From Dinoroseobacter sp049800775 (lineage in GTDB: Bacteria; Pseudomonadota; Alphaproteobacteria; Rhodobacterales; Rhodobacteraceae), in assembly GCF_049800775.1 (NCBI RefSeq), contig NZ_JBNAFR010000014.1, forward strand, positions 6,515 through 70,514: a DNA stretch of 64,000 nucleotides, read 5' to 3'. The position numbers and the translations under genes were made by a program. The notes under the pieces were generated by a model. That model made no database searches. It saw only the letters and a program-made list of their open reading frames with translations, and was not told the DNA's origin. Below, one piece after another: positions 15,758-24,706 of the stretch. Every line of letters begins with the position of its first letter. The stretch's first letter is position 1.

Positions 15758-16723
15758 ATGAGCCCCTTTGCCCGCGGCGCAATGACCGGAATCCTGGGGG
15801 CCCTGGCGGTCGGATCGATCGGGATCGGCGCGACGGCCCTGGTTTGGCCCGAGACCGGGATCCTCGGCACGTTCGGGCGGATTTTCGACAGTCTCTCCCT
15901 GCATATGCTGGGGTTCGGGGCCTGCCTGGGCCTCTGCCTGGCCGGGCTGGGGGCCCGGCGCAGCGGGGTGGCGCTGGGGGGTGTGGCGCTGCTTGCGGCG
16001 GGGCTGTTGCTCTGGCCCCTGCGCACCGCTCCGGCCCCGGCAGAGGATGCGGTTTCCGCGGGATCCGGGCTGCAGGTGCTGTGGTTCAATCTCTATCAAG
16101 ACAACGCGACCCCGCCCGAGACACTGGCCGAGGCCCTGATCGGGAGCGGTGCCGATCTGGTGGTGCTCGCCGAGGCCGCCCCCCTGCGCCCGGTGCTGGA
16201 GAAGCTGGCCGGGACCTATCCCCACCAGCTCGGCTGTCGCGGGCGGGTCTGCGCGACCCTCGTGCTGTCGCGGCATCCCCTCGTGCCGGACCGTGCCGAG
16301 ATGATCGATGGCGCGCGCAAGGGGCGGCTTGCGGCTTTTGCGATCCAGCCCGCAAAGGGCGCGCCCCTCTCGGTGGTGGCCGCCCATCTGACCAAGCCCT
16401 GGTATCACGGCTTCTTCGATGTGGATCTGTGGTACCTGCTGGACCGCTCCGCCGCGGCGGAGGGCCCGCTTCTGGTGATGGGGGATTTCAACGCCACCCC
16501 CTGGAGCCGTCCGATGCAGCGCATCCGCGCCGAGACCGGGGCGCGCGCGCCGGGTTGGCCCGTGGCCACATGGCCCGCCGGGGCGGGTGGCCTTGGCCTG
16601 CCGATTGATCATCTGCTGGTGCGGGACGGGGCGGTGCTGGGCCCGGTCACGCCCTGGGGCGCGGGGCTCGGCTCGAACCATCGCGGGCTGCTGGCCCGGA
16701 TCCGCTGGTCCGGCGGCGCATGA
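15758..16723 (+). CDS. Membrane-anchored endonuclease/exonuclease/phosphatase-family protein
   Basis: Protein of 321 residues with three N-terminal membrane helices (about 8-100) and a C-terminal EEP-fold domain. EEP signatures visible are LQVLWFNLYQDN, DLVVLAEAAP (the metal-binding Glu), VVAAHLTKPW, VMGDFNATPWS, PIDHLLV and SNHRGLLA. The last is normally S-D-H in EEP enzymes; here the Asp is Asn. EEP enzymes cleave phosphodiesters, including lipid headgroups, so a membrane-bound role in envelope or polyprenyl-phosphate metabolism is possible, but substrate is unknown. The ATG at 15758 has GGAAGAG upstream. It is alone on the plus strand between two leftward operons. Confidence 0.82.
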   Translation: MSPFARGAMTGILGALAVGSIGIGATALVWPETGILGTFGRIFDSLSLHMLGFGACLGLCLAGLGARRSGVALGGVALLAAGLLLWPLRTAPAPAEDAVSAGSGLQVLWFNLYQDNATPPETLAEALIGSGADLVVLAEAAPLRPVLEKLAGTYPHQLGCRGRVCATLVLSRHPLVPDRAEMIDGARKGRLAAFAIQPAKGAPLSVVAAHLTKPWYHGFFDVDLWYLLDRSAAAEGPLLVMGDFNATPWSRPMQRIRAETGARAPGWPVATWPAGAGGLGLPIDHLLVRDGAVLGPVTPWGAGLGSNHRGLLARIRWSGGA

Positions 16724-16741
16724 GCCGCCACCGGCGCGCGC

Positions 16742-17362
16742 TCAGTCGAGCGGCGCGGCGTCCGGGTTCATCTTGCGGGACGAGACCACCCGGGCCGGGC
16801 TGCCCACGGCGATGCCCATGGCCGGAACCTCGCCGCGCACCACCGCATGGGCCCCGATGATCGCCCCGTCGCCGATCCGCGCGCCGGGCAGGATCACCGC
16901 CCGCGTGCCGATCCAGACATCGCGCCCGATCTCGATATCGGCCTCATCCATGGCCTGCTGGGTCACCGGATGGCCATCCTCATAGCGATAGCTCGCCGCC
17001 GTCAGCATCACCTCGGGCCCGAACAGCACGTCATCGCCGATCCGGATCCGCCCGCTGCTCGGGCCCGCCCAGATCACGCAGCCCGCGCCGATATTGACCC
17101 GGGCCCCGATCTCGATCCGCTCGGGGTTCGAAAAGGCCGCCGTGGGGCTGATATTCACCCCCGGCCCCCGGGTGACTTTCCGCAGGGGCTGCACATGGGT
17201 GTAGTTGTAGTAATTCACGATCTTCAGCAGATGCGCCCAGGCCCGCGGGTCGAGCACCCCGCCCAGCAGCCGCATCAGCTTTTGCGGTTTGGTCAGCCGT
17301 TCCTTGTGTGCCGGCGTCTGGGCGGAAACGGGCGCGGCGGGCGGCAGTGTCTCGGGGCTCAT
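16742..17362 (-). CDS. Hexapeptide-repeat acetyltransferase
   Basis: Left-handed beta-helix acyltransferase of 206 residues, likely transferring acetyl from acetyl-CoA to a sugar hydroxyl of the polysaccharide. The hexapeptide pattern runs IEIGARVNIGAGCVI, RIRIGDDVLFGPEVML, IEIGRDVWIGTRAVILPGARIGDGAIIGAHAVV, then the typical C-cap AVGSPARVV. The N-terminal 60 residues carry a basic amphipathic segment. The ATG at 17360-17362 overlaps the upstream glycosyltransferase stop (ATGA), which fixes the start and indicates coupling. The pair therefore probably acts on the same sugar. Confidence 0.9.
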   Translation of the reverse strand: MSPETLPPAAPVSAQTPAHKERLTKPQKLMRLLGGVLDPRAWAHLLKIVNYYNYTHVQPLRKVTRGPGVNISPTAAFSNPERIEIGARVNIGAGCVIWAGPSSGRIRIGDDVLFGPEVMLTAASYRYEDGHPVTQQAMDEADIEIGRDVWIGTRAVILPGARIGDGAIIGAHAVVRGEVPAMGIAVGSPARVVSSRKMNPDAAPLD

Positions 17363-18363
17363 GCGGCATACCCCGCCAGCCATTCCTTGCGCCGGGCCCA
17401 GATGCTGCGCCATTTCTCGCGCGGGCCGGTTTTGCCGGTCAGGGCGATGATCTGCGCGGCGCTGACCCGCACCGCCCCCCAGAGCCACATCAACCCGATG
17501 CCCAGGGGCACCATGCCCGGGGACCAGTGATCGCGGATCAGGCTGACCCGGGATTTCGCGACCATGACCACCTTGTCGGCCACCCGGCCCGAGGAGGCGC
17601 CCACCAGATGCATGATCTGCGCATCGGGGGTGATCATCGGCTGATAGCCCTTCTTGGCCGCACGCAGGCAGAGATCGGCCTCTTCGCCATACATGAAATA
17701 CTTCAGGTCGAACCCGCCCAGCTCTTCCCAGAGCTCCCGGCGGATCATCAGCAGGCAGCCCACCACGATATCGACCTCGCGCACGCTGTCGCGCTGCCAG
17801 CTGCCCATGCCTTCGGGGTTGAACAGGGCCGAGCCGCGGAAGGCCGCCGTCAGCCCCACCGCCATGCAGAAGGCCGACCAGGGGGTGATGCGCATCCAGC
17901 AGGACGCAATGTTCAGGCTGCCATCGGGAAAGACCGTGCGCCCGCCGGTGATCCCCGCGCCGGGGTTGGCCTTGGCAAAGGCCAGCAGCGCATCGATCGC
18001 CCCGGGATGGACCTCGGTATCTGGGTTGAGCAGCAAGAGCCACTCGGTCCGGGCCGTGGCCGCAACCACGTTATTGGCCTTGGCAAAGCCGAGATTGTCA
18101 TCGGACGCGATCAGTTCCACCTGCGGAAAGTGTTCGGCCACCGCCTCGGCAGAGCCATCGGAGGAGGCATTGTCATAGACCACCGTGTGAAACCGGGTGT
18201 CCTTCGTGTTGGCATAAAGCGTCTCGAGACAGGCCAGGGTCAGCTCACGGGTGTTGTAGCTGACCACGATGATCGTCAGCTCGGCTTCGGCGGGCTCTGC
18301 GGCGGCCAGGGGCGCGGGCGCCTCTGCGGCCAGATCCGGGCTGGGGGGGGCTGCTGTCACCAT
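17359..18363 (-). CDS. Family 2 glycosyltransferase, rhamnosyltransferase-like
   Basis: GT2 enzyme of 334 residues resembling dTDP-rhamnosyltransferases of the WbbL group. Motifs are LTIIVVSYNTRELTLACLE, VVYDNASSDGSAEAV, NLGFAKANNVVA, LLLNPDTEVHPGAI (metal site) and FMYGEEADLCLRAAKKGY, the 'F(F)MY.ED.DLC.R' pattern typical of that group. The first 28 residues are an Ala/Pro/Glu-rich tail. The ATG at 18361-18363 has CAGGAGCG at good spacing. It overlaps the acetyltransferase by 4 bp. Rhamnose as donor is inferred from family resemblance plus the rml operon. Confidence 0.88.
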   Translation of the reverse strand: MVTAAPPSPDLAAEAPAPLAAAEPAEAELTIIVVSYNTRELTLACLETLYANTKDTRFHTVVYDNASSDGSAEAVAEHFPQVELIASDDNLGFAKANNVVAATARTEWLLLLNPDTEVHPGAIDALLAFAKANPGAGITGGRTVFPDGSLNIASCWMRITPWSAFCMAVGLTAAFRGSALFNPEGMGSWQRDSVREVDIVVGCLLMIRRELWEELGGFDLKYFMYGEEADLCLRAAKKGYQPMITPDAQIMHLVGASSGRVADKVVMVAKSRVSLIRDHWSPGMVPLGIGLMWLWGAVRVSAAQIIALTGKTGPREKWRSIWARRKEWLAGYAA

Positions 18364-18420
18364 GAAACGCTCCTGAGGGCCGGAGGAAAGGGGAAGGCGG
18401 GCTGCGCGCGTCCCATCAGA

Positions 18421-19383
18421 TCACACGCCGATCTCGGCGCAAAGCGCGATAGCTGCGGGATCGAGCGGCCGGGCGGCGGCGGCGAGATTGCGGCTCAGGC
18501 TGCGCTCGGAGGCCATGGAAGCCAGCACAACGCCCTCGGCATTGGCCGCAAAGGCCCGCGCCATCAACAGGGCCGAGGCGGCATCCTCGGGCGCGCCGTC
18601 ATAACCGGCCTCGGCCAGACGGGTTTGCAGGGCTCGGTCGGATTTGAGCTGCCCGGTCAGGGCCGCCAGTTGACCGGCCACGCCAAAGACCGAATGGGTC
18701 ACGCTGCCCAGACCCTGATCGGCGGCCTGCCGAGCCAGATCCGCGGCACCAGCCCCGAGGGGTTGAGCGAGCTGGATCACCCCGAACGGGGCGCCCTGTG
18801 CGAGGGCGGCACGGGCGGCCTCTTCCTGCCCGGCCACGGCAATGGCGCGGGCCTTGCCGCTGGCCAGCAGATCCTCGAGCGCGCGCAGGATCTCGTCCCG
18901 GGCCAGATCCGCCGGATCGGCGTTATGGAGGGCATAGACCTCGACCCGGTCCGTGCCGAGCCGGGTCAGACTGCGCTCCAGCGAGCTTTGCAGCAGCTCG
19001 GGCGTCAGGGGGATGGATCTGTTCGAGGTGGCCCCGCTGCGCCGGATCGCGGCCCGCAAGGGACGCGCCACCGCCACCACCGGGCGCAGGGCGCTGCGGA
19101 TCAGCCGCTTGGCCGGGCTCTGGGCCGGTGGGACGAGGCCAACCTTGGTGCAGATCTGAACCGTCTCGCGCCCGCCGCTCTCGCGCAGGAACCGGCCCAG
19201 CAGGCTCTCGGCCTCCCCGGCCCCATAGGCGGGGGCGATATCGAACCAGCAGATGCCCGCGTCGCGGGCGCGGGCCAGAGCCCTGGCCGACTGGGCAGGC
19301 GAGACCCGGGAGCCGAGCGAGGCACAGCCAAATCCGAGACAGCTGGTCGATGCCCCCAGCCCGGGCAGGGTCACGTCACGCAT
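18421..19383 (-). CDS. Aldo/keto reductase family oxidoreductase
   Basis: NAD(P)H-dependent TIM-barrel reductase of 320 residues. The AKR layout is visible: LGFGCASLGSR, ARDAGICWFDIAPAYGAGEAESLLGRFL (active-site Asp and Tyr), VQICTKVGL (Lys) and VEVYALHNADP, where the usual catalytic His lies in a 'LHN' context. It overlaps the end of the GMC-type oxidoreductase gene upstream by 8 bp, so the two are coupled; CCGGAGAC precedes the ATG. The pair may carry out oxidation and reduction on a sugar or polysaccharide end, but no substrate can be named. Confidence 0.85.
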   Translation of the reverse strand: MRDVTLPGLGASTSCLGFGCASLGSRVSPAQSARALARARDAGICWFDIAPAYGAGEAESLLGRFLRESGGRETVQICTKVGLVPPAQSPAKRLIRSALRPVVAVARPLRAAIRRSGATSNRSIPLTPELLQSSLERSLTRLGTDRVEVYALHNADPADLARDEILRALEDLLASGKARAIAVAGQEEAARAALAQGAPFGVIQLAQPLGAGAADLARQAADQGLGSVTHSVFGVAGQLAALTGQLKSDRALQTRLAEAGYDGAPEDAASALLMARAFAANAEGVVLASMASERSLSRNLAAAARPLDPAAIALCAEIGV

Positions 19384-21133
19384 GGGATGTCTCCGGTGCC
19401 GCCTCGGGTGCCGTTTCGGGGGCTGCCTCGGGGCGTGCCTCCCGCGCCGTTCCCGGCCCCGGGGCCCCCACTGCCGGGGTCTGCTCGGTCAGCTTGTCCA
19501 CCAGGCGCAGGCCCAGCTGCAGGGCCGCAAGGGTCGGATTCGCCTGGGACGAGGTCGGCAGGATCGCGGTGGAGGCCACATGCAGGTTCGGCAGATCGAA
19601 ACTCGTGCCCCAGCCATCGACCACGGCATGGCGGGGATCCGATCCCATGCGGATCGTGCCCACCTGATGGTTGCCATGGCGCGCCTCGACCAGCACACCC
19701 TCGGCCCGTGCAGCCCCTTCATAGCGATAGACCAGCCGTCCGAGCCCGGAGGCGGTCAATGCCGCGTCCAGCGCATCATGGGCCCGCAGCACGGTCTCCA
19801 CATCCCGCTCGGAGAAGCGGAAATCGATCTCCAGCCGCCGCAGACCGCTGGCATCCCGGGCCTCCGACAGGGTCAGGCGGCTCTCGGCGCCGGGCAGATG
19901 CTCGGAATGGAATTCCAGCCCATAGCGCTTGCCGGGGTTCTCCAGAAAGAACCCGGGGATCCGGTGCCGCGCCACATGGCGGTTCCACAGGAACCAGGGC
20001 ACGAAGCTTGCCGTGCGCAGCAGATCGCCCAGCACATTGCGCAGATGGGGTCCGCGCGTCCAGGGCTTGGGCCCCATATGCTTGAGCCGGATCGGCTCGG
20101 CGATCAGCCGGGAGCCGAGCCCGGGCAGGCTGAGCGCCAGGAACACGGCCGACAAGGGCCCCGAGCGATGCTCTGCCTGGGAAATCTCGGGCACCACGGG
20201 CCAGAAGGCCACATTGGCCAGGGCATGGTCCTTCTGGGTGGCCTCGGTGGGGGTGATGCGGCGGCGCACATAGGAGCCATGGGCATCCACGTAGAAATTC
20301 ATCGCATCATGGAGCGCGTCATTCTCGAAGACGATATCCGCGATCTGACCGTTCACATGCCCCATGTAATAGCGCCCCAGCGGGCCGTCGGGGCCGCCAA
20401 AGAGCGCCGGGGTCTCCGCCTGCAGGGCGAGCAGCAACCGGGTCGAGGCATTGCCCCCCGCCGCCAGCACCACCTGGCGCACGGGCAGTGTCGGGGTCTC
20501 GGACCGGGCAGGCCAGCCCGGGCTCCACAGATGCAGGGCCGTGACCCCCTCCTCGGCGCCGTGATCCATCCCGGTCACGGTGACACCCAGGGCCACCACG
20601 AGCTTCGGGTCGGTCTCGATCCGGTCCTGATGCACGACCTGGGCCCGGGGCTGATTGGTCCAGCGCTCCAGCCGGTCGGTCTCGAACCCCGGCGGGTTGG
20701 CGTCCAGACCCGGCACCGGATCGTGGAACACCGCCTCTCCCGCGCCCAGGGCCGCGCAGGCCGGGGCAAGATAGGGGGCCAGATCGGTCTCGGTGACAGG
20801 CCAGTCCGGCAGATCCTCGATCCAGGGGCGCGGCGCGAAATCGATCCCGTCAAAGGGCACGCAGCGCCCCCCCCAGAGGTTCGAGGCCCCGCCCAGACGC
20901 CGGGCCACGGTGATCTCGGGGGTGTAATGGGTGTCCGGCGTATGCAGCGCATCGGCGGCCAGATCCTGCGCCGCGTCGGTCGGGCCCTTCTCGCCGCTTT
21001 CCAGCACGAGCACCCGCTGGCCCTTATCCGCCAGCGCGCAGGCCAGGTTCAGCCCCACGGGTCCGGCGCCGATCACCGTGACATCCCAGGCGGTCGCGGT
21101 GAGGGTCTCAAGATCGGGGGAGGCGAGCAGCAT
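19376..21133 (-). CDS. FAD-dependent GMC-family oxidoreductase
   Basis: Flavoprotein of 585 residues. The N-terminus DVTVIGAGPVGLNLACALADKGQRVLVLESG is the FAD-binding Rossmann motif. RRLGGASNLWGGRCVPFDGIDF is the second GMC signature, and the C-terminus has GNHQVGTIRMGSDPRHAVVDGWG and LHVASTAILPTSSQANPTLAALQLGLRL, the GMC active-site and FAD-closing region. The last 40 residues are a Pro/Glu/Ala tail. The ATG at 21131-21133 follows CAGGAG at 7 nt. GMC enzymes oxidise alcohols of sugars or choline-like compounds; in this cluster a glycosyl substrate is likely. It is first of a pair with the aldo/keto reductase. Confidence 0.86.
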   Translation of the reverse strand: MLLASPDLETLTATAWDVTVIGAGPVGLNLACALADKGQRVLVLESGEKGPTDAAQDLAADALHTPDTHYTPEITVARRLGGASNLWGGRCVPFDGIDFAPRPWIEDLPDWPVTETDLAPYLAPACAALGAGEAVFHDPVPGLDANPPGFETDRLERWTNQPRAQVVHQDRIETDPKLVVALGVTVTGMDHGAEEGVTALHLWSPGWPARSETPTLPVRQVVLAAGGNASTRLLLALQAETPALFGGPDGPLGRYYMGHVNGQIADIVFENDALHDAMNFYVDAHGSYVRRRITPTEATQKDHALANVAFWPVVPEISQAEHRSGPLSAVFLALSLPGLGSRLIAEPIRLKHMGPKPWTRGPHLRNVLGDLLRTASFVPWFLWNRHVARHRIPGFFLENPGKRYGLEFHSEHLPGAESRLTLSEARDASGLRRLEIDFRFSERDVETVLRAHDALDAALTASGLGRLVYRYEGAARAEGVLVEARHGNHQVGTIRMGSDPRHAVVDGWGTSFDLPNLHVASTAILPTSSQANPTLAALQLGLRLVDKLTEQTPAVGAPGPGTAREARPEAAPETAPEAAPETSHA

Positions 21134-21316
21134 CAGGCGGTCTCCTGTGACCGGGCAGTCTGCTTGCGGTCTAAGACATGGCCTTGCGGTCCTGCAACAC
21201 TCCAGTGTGACGCAGGACCGGCCCGCCTGCCCCAAGGCAATGCTGGGGACAGTACGGGCCGGCACAAAGCTGAAATTCTGGGCGTCGCGCAAACACCCGG
21301 CCGTCCATGTTCCGCG

Positions 21317-24300
21317 TCAGATATCAAAGATCATGCTATCCACAGGCAGGGTTGAAAACAGATCGTCCGCCGGATCCGGCTCTGCGGTCTGGGCCGGCTG
21401 ATCCTCTTGCGCGTCCGACAGGCGGTTCTGCAGGAGTTTCAGGGCCAGTGCCATCATCAGATCCGTATTCGCAGGCTCTTCCTCGGAGACCATGCGCGCA
21501 CTCATGGCGGCATCGACAGCCAGGTCTGTATCTGACTCCATGTCCACATCCACATTCACGTCCGGGGACACCAGATCATCGGAGATGAGGGTCAGGGGCT
21601 GCGCGTCCTCGGCCTCGCCGCCGGCCGCCAGCATTGCCGCCTCGGTTTCCGCCATGATGATGTAATCCACCGCGACTTCGCTCCGGGTCATGGCCTCATC
21701 CAGGATGAGGATATCGTCAACCAATGCCTCGGCGCTGTCTTTCCAGGTATTGCCGAACAGCAGGCTGTGGCGGCCCGTGGACAGAAGCGCGCCCGTGGCG
21801 CTGGCCTGCCCGACGAGGAACCCGTCCACATGCAGCTCAAGCCCCTGCCCGCCCGGAGTCCCGTCATAGACAATGACGATGCGCTGCCAGTCCATATCAT
21901 TGAGCACACCGGGCTCCGTGGTGATGGCGTATTTGCCATCGGTGGTATTCATGTTGAGCACCAGAGCGCCGGACTCGAGCACCTGCAGGCTGAGACCGCC
22001 ATGCATGTGCAGGAACACACCATCATCCCCATTCTCGGGGGTCTGCAGGGAGAAGGCGATCGAATAGGCCTCGAGATCGTGGAACTGGGTCTCCGTGCGG
22101 TTGATGACCAGCTTGTTGGACCCGTCGAGTTCGAAACCCTGGCCGCGCAGCCCGTCGACCAGAACCTCGCCGGTCTTCGAGACCGTGCGCAGCGACGTGT
22201 CGGTGCCGCTCTCGTCGATGATCCCGTCCTCGAAGCTGAGCTCGAGCAGGGTATTGCCGTCCGGCTCGGGCCAGTCCACGCCGCCGCCACTACCACTGCC
22301 GCTGCCGCCCCCACCGGTCTCTTCGCCTTCGGGGGGATCGACCACCGGGAAATCGGTCCGGACAGACTTGGTCAGGCTGAAATTGTCCACCGTCCCCTGA
22401 AGACTGTCATTCCAGGAATTGCCGATCACCAGGTCATGCAACGTCCCGGTCGGCGCGATGATCCCGGTGGCATCGGTCTGCGCGGCCAGCGTGCCATCCA
22501 CATAGATCCGCAGACCGCCATCCTTCTCGCCGAAGGTGAAGACGATGTCATGCCAGGTGCCCTGCTCCACGAGGCCCGGAATGGTCTCGAGCGTGAAGGA
22601 GCCGTCCGATGTGCGCAGGGTCAGCGCGACAGCCCCCTTGTCGGTGATGCTGGCATTCAACGTGTTGTGCATGTGCAGGAACGTCCCGGCATCCCCACCC
22701 GGATCGCGCTTCAGCGAGATCCCGATGGTGAAGGTCGCCATGCTGTGCAGGTGCTCGTTCTCCCGGTCGAGCTGCAGCTTGTTGGTCCCGGTCAGCTGGT
22801 AGCCATTCCCGTCGACCCCGGCCACGGAGGCCGTGTCTCCGATCTCGGTGATCGTCGTGCCATAGGTGCTGGAATCCGCGATCGCCCCATCGAAATCGAG
22901 AGAGACCAGTGTGTCCGCCTCGACCAATGTGCTGCGTGTCACACTGTTGGAGCCGGAGGGCGTGGAGACGGTCAATGTGACCTCCTGCACCCCGGGATCG
23001 TCAAAACTGTGAACAACTTCCAAACCCTGCAGGATCGTGCCGTCCGAGAAGGTCCAGACATAGGCCGTGTCATCCTCGGGCAGCAGCCCCTCGGGCCCGA
23101 AGGAGAATGCGGCACTGTAGAGAACGGTGCCGAAATTCCCCGTGGCATGCTCCTGCGAGATCACCGCGGTGACCGGCCCGGTCTGCACATTTGGCTGCGT
23201 TGCCGCAGCGCCGTATTCCCCGGCCCACTCGCTGGTCGGGCGCAGGGCCAAATCACGCAAATCGACATCGCCGCCGTCAAATGCGTTTACGAAGTTCTGG
23301 CCGACATAGTTATCCAATGCCGGGTTTTCAAAATCAACAATCACATTGCGAGAGTCGACATTGTTTCCACTTACGATCCCATGGGTGATATTCTCGCTGA
23401 CAATGCCGTTCTCAACTCCGGAAAGCCGAATTTGCGGCGGATTTGATTCCGGTTCTGCGGTCGGCGTGGAAAGCATGGCCGCCCCGGCATTCCACAGGAG
23501 GGTGTTATTGCTTATATTCACGCCATCTGCATATTCAATGGTCACACCATGGATATGGCCATTGTAAATAACATTGTCTTCGACAGTAATGTTCTTGTAT
23601 TTCACGCCCGAATCTGGAAAGGTCTCATTAAGGATGAGGATGGATTGGGTTGCGGCGCCACCAGCGCTATTGAGGAAATTGCCACGAATGACAAGATCTT
23701 CGGTATTGAGGGTGTTATAACCGGCGGACCAGACCTGAATCATGTCCGAATGGTTGATGTCCTGGCTGGTGCCGTAAAAGGCGTTGAACGTGTTGCCCTC
23801 GATCAGGGTATCCTGCACGCCGGACAGGCGCACCCCGTCCCCGGAGAGTTCCGAGAAGGTGTTTCCGATGATCTCGGATCCCACACTGTCGATGATGGCA
23901 AGGCCTTGATAGTAGTTGGAAACTTGGTTCCCAACAAAGGTAAAGTCGTCACTGTCCCGCACTAGGGCAAAGGATTCCCCCTGCGAGATGCTGGGGTCTG
24001 AACCGTCGTAATAGCCATTGGCGGAATTGACGAAGACGTTGTTCTCGAAAGTGATGTTCGAGCTGTCCAGGATCTCCAGATCCTTGCCTGACAGATCAGA
24101 CTCAACACTGTTGAAAGTCAGTCCCGAAAAGGTAAGGTTCTGGGATTGGATGAGCTTGACTTGCTCAAAAACCGGGGGATTGTCGGGGTCCGCGGCTGTG
24201 ATGACAATTTCGCCGTCCGGCGTGCCCCCTTTATAGCGACTGATGGCATATGGATCGTCCGAAGCTTCGACTTGGATGATGCCGCCACCTTCCTTGGCCA

Positions 24301-24361
24301 AGGTGCTCATCGCAACAGCCAATTCTTGTGAGTTTGTTACTGTTATTACTGAGGTGGGCAT
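21317..24361 (-). CDS. Large beta-helix / PKD / double LamG protein, probably secreted
   Basis: Protein of 1014 residues. Residues 1-380 form a right-handed beta-helix (ITVTNSQELAVAMSTLAKEGGG, then coils such as NLTFSGLTFNSVES, NITFENNVFVNSANG, DTLIEGNTFNAFYG). About 397-480 is PKD-like (YVWTFSDGTILQGLEVVHSFDDPGVQEVTLTV). Two similar LamG-like domains follow (about 484-665 and 694-900), separated by a Gly/Ser linker at about 681-693. The acidic tail ends DSMIFDI. There is no Sec signal; an acidic C-terminus with a hydrophobic end is common in type I secretion substrates. The ATG at 24359-24361 has GGAG 6 nt upstream. The beta-helix part is clearly AT-richer than the rest. A polysaccharide lyase, epimerase or matrix-binding role is plausible. 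Confidence 0.78.
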   Translation of the reverse strand: MPTSVITVTNSQELAVAMSTLAKEGGGIIQVEASDDPYAISRYKGGTPDGEIVITAADPDNPPVFEQVKLIQSQNLTFSGLTFNSVESDLSGKDLEILDSSNITFENNVFVNSANGYYDGSDPSISQGESFALVRDSDDFTFVGNQVSNYYQGLAIIDSVGSEIIGNTFSELSGDGVRLSGVQDTLIEGNTFNAFYGTSQDINHSDMIQVWSAGYNTLNTEDLVIRGNFLNSAGGAATQSILILNETFPDSGVKYKNITVEDNVIYNGHIHGVTIEYADGVNISNNTLLWNAGAAMLSTPTAEPESNPPQIRLSGVENGIVSENITHGIVSGNNVDSRNVIVDFENPALDNYVGQNFVNAFDGGDVDLRDLALRPTSEWAGEYGAAATQPNVQTGPVTAVISQEHATGNFGTVLYSAAFSFGPEGLLPEDDTAYVWTFSDGTILQGLEVVHSFDDPGVQEVTLTVSTPSGSNSVTRSTLVEADTLVSLDFDGAIADSSTYGTTITEIGDTASVAGVDGNGYQLTGTNKLQLDRENEHLHSMATFTIGISLKRDPGGDAGTFLHMHNTLNASITDKGAVALTLRTSDGSFTLETIPGLVEQGTWHDIVFTFGEKDGGLRIYVDGTLAAQTDATGIIAPTGTLHDLVIGNSWNDSLQGTVDNFSLTKSVRTDFPVVDPPEGEETGGGGSGSGSGGGVDWPEPDGNTLLELSFEDGIIDESGTDTSLRTVSKTGEVLVDGLRGQGFELDGSNKLVINRTETQFHDLEAYSIAFSLQTPENGDDGVFLHMHGGLSLQVLESGALVLNMNTTDGKYAITTEPGVLNDMDWQRIVIVYDGTPGGQGLELHVDGFLVGQASATGALLSTGRHSLLFGNTWKDSAEALVDDILILDEAMTRSEVAVDYIIMAETEAAMLAAGGEAEDAQPLTLISDDLVSPDVNVDVDMESDTDLAVDAAMSARMVSEEEPANTDLMMALALKLLQNRLSDAQEDQPAQTAEPDPADDLFSTLPVDSMIFDI

Positions 24362-24673
24362 TTTTGGCTCCATTGCGCATGGGAACATCAGAGCGCACGA
24401 AGCACCCTTTATGATGTATCAATTCCTGGAGTCATTTTCGGTTTTAATCGTATCACATTCTTGGCAGAAAAGCGGTCCGATCAAGACCTATCACTCAATT
24501 ACACTCGTACTTCTCAAGTAAATTGATAGTATATGCGCATTTCTTTTTTTGGGGGGGATTTTCAGGGTTCGCAGGTAGGCAGGCAGGGTTCGAGAGTTTC
24601 AGGGAAGATCGGAAATCCTTCCTTTCTTCTCAAGGACAAAGCAGGTGCGCACGCGGTGTTCCAAGCCGGTATT

Positions 24674-24706
24674 GCACATGCAGCATCATGTGCTGCAGTT
24701 GCAGCA
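24674..24706. promoter_or_regulatory. Nested palindrome cluster
   Basis: Three overlapping perfect 7-bp inverted repeats occur in 33 bp: GCACATG (24674-24680) with CATGTGC (24687-24693), TGCAGCA (24679-24685) with TGCTGCA (24691-24697), and that TGCTGCA again with TGCAGCA (24700-24706). This density of symmetry is unusual in an untranslated region and suggests a regulator-binding site or an alternative-fold RNA element. Confidence 0.5.

Noticed and set aside
17308..20085. 925-codon open frame on the plus strand
   Set aside because: Antisense to the rhamnosyltransferase-like, aldo/keto reductase and GMC genes; length is an effect of high GC.
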